Shown here piece after piece: positions 56,767 to 64,000 of a DNA stretch of 64,000 nt (the first letter of the stretch is position 1; every line of letters starts with the position of its first letter). The translations under genes and the position numbers were made by a program. This stretch comes from Collybiopsis luxurians FD-317 M1 (Eukaryota; Basidiomycota; Agaricomycetes; Agaricales; Omphalotaceae). The notes under the pieces were generated by a model. That model worked only from the letters and a program-made list of their open reading frames with translations, did not search any database and was not told the DNA's origin. The stretch spans positions 1,961,297-2,025,296 of the forward strand of contig KN834750.1 in the NCBI GenBank assembly GCA_000827265.1, in the 5' to 3' direction.

Positions 56767-57831
56767 ATGCAGCTACTCTCCAAATTCGTGCTTCTCTCCC
56801 TAGCCACCCTGACTTTCGCCCACCCCGGCGAAATCCACCACCACAACCGTGCAGTTGAACTCAGCGTACGGGAATTCAAGGCGGCAGCAAAACGTTCGCT
56901 CTCAAGCTGCTCGGGTAAACTTCAGGCTCGAGGCTTCCAAACCCGGGCTGCTGAGCGACGAGCCGCAAAGGTCGACGCCCTCCGCAGGGCCAAAGGCATT
57001 ACTGCTAGCCAGAGTGCTAAGCGCGACACCAACACCACTGCCAACACGTCTCATCTCTCGTCTTCCGGCTATACGTCTAGCACCTCAGAGTCAGAGATCT
57101 TTGCGAACAACGGCACTTGTGTGTTGAACCCTGAAGGAGAGACGGGTCCATACTGGGTCAAGGGAGAGCTTATACGCTCTGACTTGGCTGAAGAACAGCC
57201 GGGAGTGCCGGTCACCATCGAGGGCCAATTTCTCGACGTCACTACCTGCGAACCGATCACTGATCTCTATTGGGACATCTGGAACTGCAATGCTACTGGA
57301 GTCTATTCTGGTCTCGTAGCTGAAGGAAATGGCAACACAGACGACACTTCCAACCTGGAGGCCACCTTCCTCCGCGGGGTTCAAAAGACGGACGACGAGG
57401 GTGTTGTTACTTTCAACACCGTATTTCCCGGCCACTACAGTGGTCGTACTACCCACATCCATATGATTGCCCACCTTGATGCCACCATTCAAGACAACAA
57501 CACCCTGACCGGCGGTACTGTTCCGCACGTTGGGCAGGTCTTCTGGGACCAGGACTTGATCAACGAGGTTGAAGCTACTTACCCGTACAGCACCAACAAC
57601 ATCACCATCACGGAGAACGTCGACGATCGGGTTTTCACCACCGAAACGGAGGATACGATTTCAGATCCAGTGCTCGAGTATGTTTACCTTGGGGACGACT
57701 TGAGTGATGGGCTCTTCGCGTGGATCACAATCGCCGTTAACACCTCTGCGACCTATGACCCTAACTACTCGTACGTCTGGACTGAAGATGGTTCGGTGGC
57801 GGAGGAGGGAGGAACAGTTACCGTCAACTAG
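56767..57831 (+). CDS. Secreted intradiol ring-cleavage dioxygenase
   Basis: Fe(III) enzyme that opens catechol or hydroxyquinol rings between the two hydroxyls. One exon, 354 residues. Start MQLLSKFVLLSLATLTFAHP is a signal peptide. Fe ligands are visible: Tyr129 in GPYW, Tyr224 in FPGHYSGR, His230 and His232 in THIHM. Core sequences PVTIEGQFLDVTTCEPI, WDIWNCNATGVYSG and FLRGVQKTDDEGVVTF are those of the extracellular fungal intradiol group, which tolerates lignin-derived aromatics. The region before residue 110 is Arg/Ser/Thr rich. Codon choice is strongly C-ending, unlike the gene neighbours, which with the lack of introns suggests high expression or a different origin. An upstream in-frame extension to 56704 lacks a good reason for use. 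Confidence 0.95.
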   Translation: MQLLSKFVLLSLATLTFAHPGEIHHHNRAVELSVREFKAAAKRSLSSCSGKLQARGFQTRAAERRAAKVDALRRAKGITASQSAKRDTNTTANTSHLSSSGYTSSTSESEIFANNGTCVLNPEGETGPYWVKGELIRSDLAEEQPGVPVTIEGQFLDVTTCEPITDLYWDIWNCNATGVYSGLVAEGNGNTDDTSNLEATFLRGVQKTDDEGVVTFNTVFPGHYSGRTTHIHMIAHLDATIQDNNTLTGGTVPHVGQVFWDQDLINEVEATYPYSTNNITITENVDDRVFTTETEDTISDPVLEYVYLGDDLSDGLFAWITIAVNTSATYDPNYSYVWTEDGSVAEEGGTVTVN

Positions 57832-58359
57832 ACGGAAGGGTGAGTACAGTTTTTGCATCTACAACTCGAGTAGCCTGATGATCATCTTGTAGATATCGGT
57901 ATACAACTCTTATCAAATTTTAACTTGATTTATCGTACACGTTGCGTTTATAACCGTTCCATATACATGCTATTGAATAGCTTTTCCTTCGAATCAGACC
58001 TCTTTCATTTTATGACTTGGACGCCGAACGCATATTTTGTATATAGAATCTCTTGTTGTGCTCCAAAGGGACTTCGTATTTCGCATATTTTATAGTGACG
58101 AGTAAAAGTATCCAATAAAATTGCTTTTCCTGTGTACGATTCAAACAAGTTTTCCTGTCCGCGTACGAGAATAGAAGGTTACTTAGTTATCTATTACACA
58201 GCGTCGTTGAGGAGCTGCTGGTAATGGTATTTGTCGTTTCTTTTTGCAAATTTTCTGCACCATTCTTATCGAAACTCACTTTTCACGTTGGACTGCAGGC
58301 AGTACATGGATGGTAGGATTCGTACGTTACTGGGAATTTTTCCATAATCGCAATCAGAT
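57832..58359. other. Intergenic between convergent dioxygenase and P450-3 genes
   Basis: AT-rich 3' flanks; AATAAA at about 58114. No gene. Confidence 0.55.
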
Positions 58360-60669
58360 TCAGTTCACATTCTCTCCATTCTTCAAAGCCTCCCCCAGGA
58401 TACGGAGCACCTGGTCCGAACGAGGTTTAATAACACAGTCAAATGGAATTGGGCGACTGCACATTGGTCGAACAATGATTCAGAATTTGCTCTAAAACAG
58501 GACAGATGGAGACTCACACAATAATTCCATCTGTAGTTTCTGGGACTGGGAACCTAGGCGACCCTTTCTCATCGAGAGCCGGTTCAACTTGGATCGCTGC
58601 TACAGCTTTTACGATGTTGATCCAAACGCTAACATCAGCCTACAAAAACGCCAGCACGTTAGTATATAGCTGCAAAACTGAGCCAATAAACTATAGAGCA
58701 CAAGACGTACTAGATGAGCACCTGGGCAGACACTGGACAGTCTGGTTAGCGTGGCTTAGCCTTTTCTTCAAGACTCACTCACCGGCGTCCATATCCGAAC
58801 AATCCCCGATCAGTGGGATCTGGTTCAGGCTCCGGACCGAGAAAACGTTCGGGATTGAAGGTCGTTGGATCTTTGTACACAGCTGGATCGTGCAAATAGT
58901 GCCAGACGTTGACAAAGATCAAGGAATCTTTAGGTATGTAATACTCTCGGAAAATATTATCTTTCATTGCTCGATGGGGAACAGCTATACATGCAAGAGT
59001 GAAAGATCAGAGAGGAAACACAACGATCAGCATCAAACGTACCTAAAGGTACGATGGGAAGCCATCGGTACAGCTCCTTGACCACAGCTTCAACATAGGG
59101 AAGGGACTCTCTGTCTTGGAAAGAGGGTAGTCGGTCTTTGCCGACGACGGAATCGACCTCAGCTTGGGCCTTGCGCTGTACTTCAGGGTAGAGGACCGCA
59201 GCAATCAGGTAACTGTACACTACTGAAACAGTCTGCCGAAGGGCGTCAGGAACAGTCCGAAAGCGTTGAAAATAGAAGGGCACCGTGTCCGAACCCGCCC
59301 CATAGAAGGAGGCAGCAGACCACTTAAGATCAGTGAGCTTTTCCTCAGAGATGCGCATTTTGATGAGATCTGCAGCGAATGAATTGTTCTCTTCACCCTT
59401 GTCCTGTTTCAAGTATTATTGGATACGGCAAAGAAGGGAACCAAGAGATTTACGCGCCAGTTGTTCCTTAACGTAGGCGAAAGGAATATCAGCCATTTCG
59501 TTGCACGGCCCGATGCATTCAGCCGCCTATAACCTCGGATGAACACAAGCTTTAATAACGTGCTGCTTTGACTGCCAAACCTTTCGTTTGAAGTATACGA
59601 ACGGGAACCACGAGGGGAGATATCTCACTAGAGGAATAGTCAAGACATTGTTCTGACCATAAAACATTCACTTACGCATCGGGAATATTTCGACAAGATA
59701 TGCTCCAGTACGGTGAATATCGGAGAATTGTGCCATGGCCTGTGGGTCAGATTGGGTATGGTACGTTGCCCAGAGTTCTCAGCCGAAGATGACCTACAAA
59801 GTCAACCTTCGTGACCAACGGATCGGGTCGGTCTTCCAAGATCTAAGGCTCATTGCTGAGCATCTTATTTTGGGCTAGAAGCAAGAAGGTTCTACCTTGT
59901 ATCCGTACGTCAAATGTAAAACCTACAATGGATTCAGCGCATATAATGAAAAGCCGGACGTTACCCTGGGAAAATTAAACTCACCATTGCAGCTGCAGTC
60001 CTGGATATTCCTAAGATCAGAGGGCGGCTGAGAAAGAAAGTGACAACTCACTTTCTTGTCGCGGCAGCAGGATCTCCAGGATTTTGAAAGATCCGCCTCA
60101 AAAACATGTTGGCTTGGTAGTCTTCTACTGGGTAGAATTTAACCATGTTTCCTTTTGTCCCGATGACCTTGCCAATGAGCTTGCGATACTGTGAAGACCC
60201 TGAGCATCATTTCATTCGAGTCTTCCGATTCTTTACCTCTCGAAAACGCGTATCATAGCGTGCACCACTTAATGCTCGGTCCCATCCAGTCAGCTTCGCC
60301 ATTTGTATTGTAGGCCTGTCTGCATACAGCGAGCCTGTTTTGGAGAGCAGCTCGTCTGCGATTTCTGGATCACTAATAATCACAAACGGCGTTCCGAACA
60401 CGTTGATGGACATTATAGAACCTAGGAAAAACATAGTTCAGCTAGATTGGGAGAGTAGAGGCAGGAAATGTGTACTGACCCCACTTCGCTCCCCATTGTG
60501 CAAATGTCCTCCACGCATGAGTCTTTGGCATATCCAGAGCATTTCCAATGAGGGGCCAGCCTTTGGGTCCTGGAGGAAGAGGGTGTGAGTGCTTTTGAAA
60601 GGAGAAAAGTTTGTACAGGAAAAAGCAGCCAAGAAGAGCGAGCACACTGTCTGCCAAGATGGGTGACAT
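58360..60669 (-). CDS. Cytochrome P450 (P450-3), OrdA-like group
   Basis: Different family from P450-1/2. Start MSPILADSVLALLGCFFLYK (an in-frame ATG at 60735 is also possible), then LPPGPKGWPLIGNALDMP, GSIMSINVFGTPFVIIS, SLYADRPTIQMAKLTGWDRAL, I-helix SFYGAGSDT | TVSVVYSYL joined over an intron, K-helix KELYRWLPIVPL, AVPHRAMKDN, NPERFLGPEPEPD, haem loop FGYGRRVCPGAHLADVSVW (Cys ligand) and a C-terminus ending EALKNGENVN before TGA. At least 12 exons, about 510 residues. The splice near 59400-59450 (after VKEQLA) fits frame only with an unusual acceptor, so that join is uncertain. Resembles O-methylsterigmatocystin oxidoreductase-like enzymes that are very numerous in wood-decay fungi and act on diverse aromatics. 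ER-bound. Confidence 0.9.
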
Positions 60670-61848
60670 ATTTCGAAAAGGGAGGATAGAAAACGAAATC
60701 TCAACTTCTGCTACTTTGTATTTTCCCTGCTCCATTTATTAATGCGCCGTTGGATTGGTTCTCAGCTGCTTCAGGGAGACAAGGAAAATTTTCTGATGAA
60801 TGCAATCGCCTATCTGAAACCGTATTCACTCGAGGTCTAGTCTGTCATGTTTTGTGGGGGCTTTTTGTGGATGCCAGAAGGTCCCAGCGGCAGGCGATTT
60901 ACCTTCAATTCAGTTCAGGATTTCTTAGGTTTTATTCATATACTATCATTTTACGCACGAGGCTCTGCCATCTCTGCCTTAAAGACTAAAACTTTCCGCC
61001 AAGCTTGGACGAAAACAGCGACTATATGCTACCGCCGACCACCATCCGGCGGCTGATAAAGATCAAAAAGAGGCGTGAGAAGCGAAGGGGCGGAGCCTAA
61101 ATTGGCTTCAACTGATACCGGTAGCCCGGTCTTTCTTATATCCTGCCTTATTTGCGGAACAAGACTCAATCATAATTTTTTTCAACAAATAAATCGAATA
61201 AGGTGCGATAAAGTATCCGAACCCCAGCATAATATCATGTCTTTTGTTTTCAAGAATCAGTGAGAGTCTTCAACGTGCCTCTAGGCTCTCACACCCTCCA
61301 CCAGCCTCTCTTTCATTGGTCGGTCAATTGGGCATGGAAGTATATAAAACAGGAATAATGAAGACATTGCTTCTACTTGACAGGGAAGAATCTTCTTCCT
61401 CATGTTAGCTCTTCTTGATGGTTCTCGTTATGAAAAAGGCACTCATCGTCGACAGCAAACATGCAAATTCCCATAAGGATAATCTCCCGGTGACAACAAG
61501 TACGCATCCCTCAATCTCCTGCTCAATTCTGCTATATTCTGAAAACAAGGTAGAATTATATACGACTTCGCGTACTTTGTGTACAAATACCACGCTCGGA
61601 TGTAACCCGGTGGAAGGAAGCACGCAGTCCCAATTTAGAATTCTCAATATTAGCTGAGCGGTGGCTATATCCGCTTCGAATTTTTCAACTTTATCAATAG
61701 AAAACTAGGCCTTATGCACCATGTTCCCTTCTTTAAATGCACCGGGCACGTCAGAGGGGGTTGCCGCTGTTGCACTTAAAAAGCTCCAGCCTAATTGACG
61801 TCCAACCTGTTCTTCTCGCTCTTCCCTAGTCCACGTAGTACAGTGAAA
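60670..61848. other. Divergent intergenic region P450-3 / DUF6534 gene
   Basis: 1.2 kb between two start codons. TATA-like TATATAAAA at 61341-61349. Open frames at 61405-61657 on both strands are mirror shadows and unassigned. Confidence 0.5.
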
Positions 61849-64000
61849 ATGGGGTCTACTATGAGCAATACGTAGGTGTCTGCTCTTCTGAGGATCGCGA
61901 TCGACCATCAGTTTGCTCACTCATCTATATTTGAATCGCAGATTCGGAATGCTGTTTGATGGTATGTCACTAGCGCGTGGTTGGATTTGACGAGAGCTAA
62001 TTCCTGCACAACCTTGCTCTTCTTCAGCTGTAGTAGTTGGCGCAGCGTAAGTGTTTCTCTGCGATTATGAGCAAGGGATGTCTGTGAAAGGCTGGATCGA
62101 GCAGTCTGTACGGGGGTCAGATATTCCAGTTTTATGGCGATTATCTCTGTTGGCTTAAAGCATCTATTTTCACTTCGCAGCCGGTTGCCTCCAAGGGTAC
62201 CTCTATTTTCGAAAGTATGCAGAAAACGACCCTTGGTTTCTTCGAGTTTTGGTAAGTATAGCCCCACTTACAAGTCCGAAAGCTGCTAAAACTTGAATGC
62301 AGGTTGGTGTCATTCTCGTCTGTGACACCTTCCAAGTGGGGATCCTCACCGCATGTGGTAAGGCTTAGTTTCTTCTTCGGTTGCGTCAAGCTGTCCTCAC
62401 TGAACGTCTGCAGTATATGAATATGTGATTTTGGTACGGGCATCCCGATCTATTCCCGACCAGGCACATTAATTGTCTTCTATACACAGAATTTCGGGAA
62501 CCAAGATATTCTGGGAAGCTTACTCAAGCAAGCCGACGTTTTTCATTTCTCTGGGATACTTTGAACTGACGTGGGCTCTCGTTTTAGCACACTCATTATT
62601 GAAATATTCTTCAGCGATGTTATAGCTGTGGCTGTACAAATGTACGTGCTGTCGGTCCGACTTCCTTCCTTAGCAGATTGACTGGTTCGTACATTAGGTT
62701 TTACTGTTGGCGAATCTGGCGCTGTAAGTACCGACGGATTTGATGAGAGTTGATCTAATTCTGGCTGCAGTGAGCAATGGCAATTTCTTTATGGTACTCC
62801 CTCTGGTTCGTCTTGAATGGAATGGGACATTATGAGTAGTTACTCATTCATGTCTAGGCCCTTCTTAGCCTGGCTGCCTTTGGTAAGCAATTTGCAGGAG
62901 TCGAGCTAATTCTTTGAATGTCATTCACTAACATCAATTGCTCTTTTTTAGGAAGCCTGCTTGGTAAAATTTTGTCAATGTCGCTCAATTCCGTGACTAA
63001 CTGTATATCCTTATCTCTAGTGTATTCCTGTCTGGCGTAGGTCCCGCTGCCTCGAGATGTGCTAACTCCCATTCAATCCCCCTTTCAATCTGCTATACAG
63101 GTTGAACTTTGAGACTTTTGAAGAATTAACTAGTCTCAAAGTACGTCATTCGCGACAGCTAACTATTCTGCGTCCTACTGACCCTATCTAATTTCATTCA
63201 TTCAATTCTTCTCCATTCCATTTTTTAAAGAACCTGTCCATGTCATGCAATATCCTTGCAGGTACGTTTCGTCAGCTAAAATGTTCAAAAGAATGCACGC
63301 AAGGTTCCTTATCATATCCATCCACCCTACGTTGCGTTGGGTCGACAGCCGCTTCCGATATTTTGATTTCAACGGCAATGGTATTCCTCCTACAGAGCGC
63401 GAAAACCGCGTACAAGAAGACGAATAATATGATCAATCGTCTGGTCAGTACTAGGAGTCCGGATTTGGGTGGACGGTCTGAACTGATGAAGCATGCTGCG
63501 GACTTCGTAGATTCTCTTCGCGTTTAACACTGGACTTCCAGTTAGCTTTTGCGCGCTTTGGGCTTGCATATCGATCAATGTGTGGCCTTCTACATTCGTT
63601 TACATGTTCTTTTTCTTGCTCCGTGAGGCTATCTTTCTGGTATTCTTTTCCGATTACTCATTTGCGTGACTTTTATCTAGAGGGTCGACGTAAGTAAAGA
63701 AAGGTACTGACTTCCTTTGGCTGGGTCGCTCAAAGATTATATTTAAATTACAGTATACACAAATTCCCTGCTTGTCAGCCTCAACTCGAGGGAGTATATT
63801 AAAAGAGGGTAAGTGCAAGCGGTGTTTGAATATTCCTGACCTGTACTAAGTCATTTTTTGACAAGCTCTTGCAAAGGGTACAATACCGAAACCGGATTTC
63901 CGATGAATTCTTATGGTAGTCCTCTGGAGTACCACGTTGGAGTCGGAGATGCTAATTCGCCTGAGGCACGTCCTTCGAAGGGATCGTCTGTAAGTTCCCA
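61849..64000 (+). CDS. DUF6534 seven-helix membrane protein (3' end beyond window)
   Basis: Start MGSTMSNTFGMLFDAVVVGA joins exons 61849-61873 and about 61953-61968. Then LYGAGCLQGYLYFRKYAEND, VGVILVCDTFQVGILTAC, FGNQDILGSLLKQADVFHFS, IEIFFSDVIAVAVQMFYCWRIW, VSNGNFFM, ASDILISTAMVFLLQSAKT, TNNMINRLV and YTNSLLVSLNSREYIKR, in the order of DUF6534 proteins. The latter LYTNSLLASLNSR-like motif is the family hallmark. The cytosolic tail (GYNTETGFPMNSYGSPLEYHV) is still open at 64000. About a dozen exons. Function unknown; the family is an Agaricomycete-specific expansion with GPCR-like topology. Exact exon ends are approximate. Confidence 0.82.

Noticed and set aside
1..64000. tRNA, rRNA, CRISPR arrays, bacterial-type operators or terminators
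   Set aside because: None seen by eye. No convincing B-box with paired arms was found, and the genome is fungal. A tRNAscan or Infernal run would settle the RNA question.

Overview
The window looks like a chromosome segment of a mushroom-forming basidiomycete (Agaricomycetes). The reasons are dense 45-70 nt spliceosomal introns with GTRNGT..YAG borders, and several families typical of that group: DUF6533 and DUF6534 seven-helix proteins, an HNH_2 protein, F-box/LRR proteins, a CBM19-like Ser/Ala-rich secreted protein, and a CBM1-linked GH3 beta-glucosidase. There are no bacterial-style operons. All multi-exon spans below run from start codon to stop codon and include introns that I placed by eye.

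Layout. 0-5 kb: the 3' end of an MFS transporter, serine hydroxymethyltransferase (SHMT), and a disordered Ser/Pro-rich protein. 5-7.2 kb: no recognised gene. 7.2-37.3 kb: an accessory region built by repeated duplication. It holds two SDR reductases (7.2-8.4 and 15.2-16.4 kb), two intact P450s (9.9-11.9 and 25.5-27.4 kb) plus a broken third, two intact Dal5-type MFS transporters (17.5-19.9 and 28.0-30.4 kb) plus a broken third, a single-pass membrane protein, and an intact CBM1-GH3 beta-glucosidase (31.6-35.7 kb). Detached pieces of the GH3 gene lie at 21.1, 24.9 and 37.0 kb. The order GH3 3' end / P450 / transporter repeats, and the right-most GH3 copy is the full gene. This is what tandem duplication with one breakpoint inside the GH3 gene would leave. 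A short LTR retroelement (23.14-24.56 kb) that carries only gag sits in the broken transporter, with a 5-bp target duplication.

38-64 kb is more ordinary: a frameshifted F-box gene, an HNH_2 protein with an 82-bp direct repeat on each side of its locus, the CBM19-like protein, a MYND-finger protein, a DUF4336 protein, a glutathione S-transferase-like protein, a p24 cargo receptor, a DUF6533 membrane protein, a secreted intradiol dioxygenase, an OrdA-like P450, and a DUF6534 protein that runs off the right edge.

How the genes may work together (inference): the SDR, P450, Dal5-type permease and secreted CBM1-GH3 would suit removal of a sugar from a plant-derived glucoside, uptake of the product and its oxidation/reduction. 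A scaffold-forming enzyme such as a terpene synthase, PKS or NRPS is not visible, so a catabolic or detoxifying cluster is at least as likely as a biosynthetic one. The intradiol dioxygenase and second type of P450 at 56.8-60.7 kb could act on related aromatics but are separated from the duplicated block by housekeeping-like genes.
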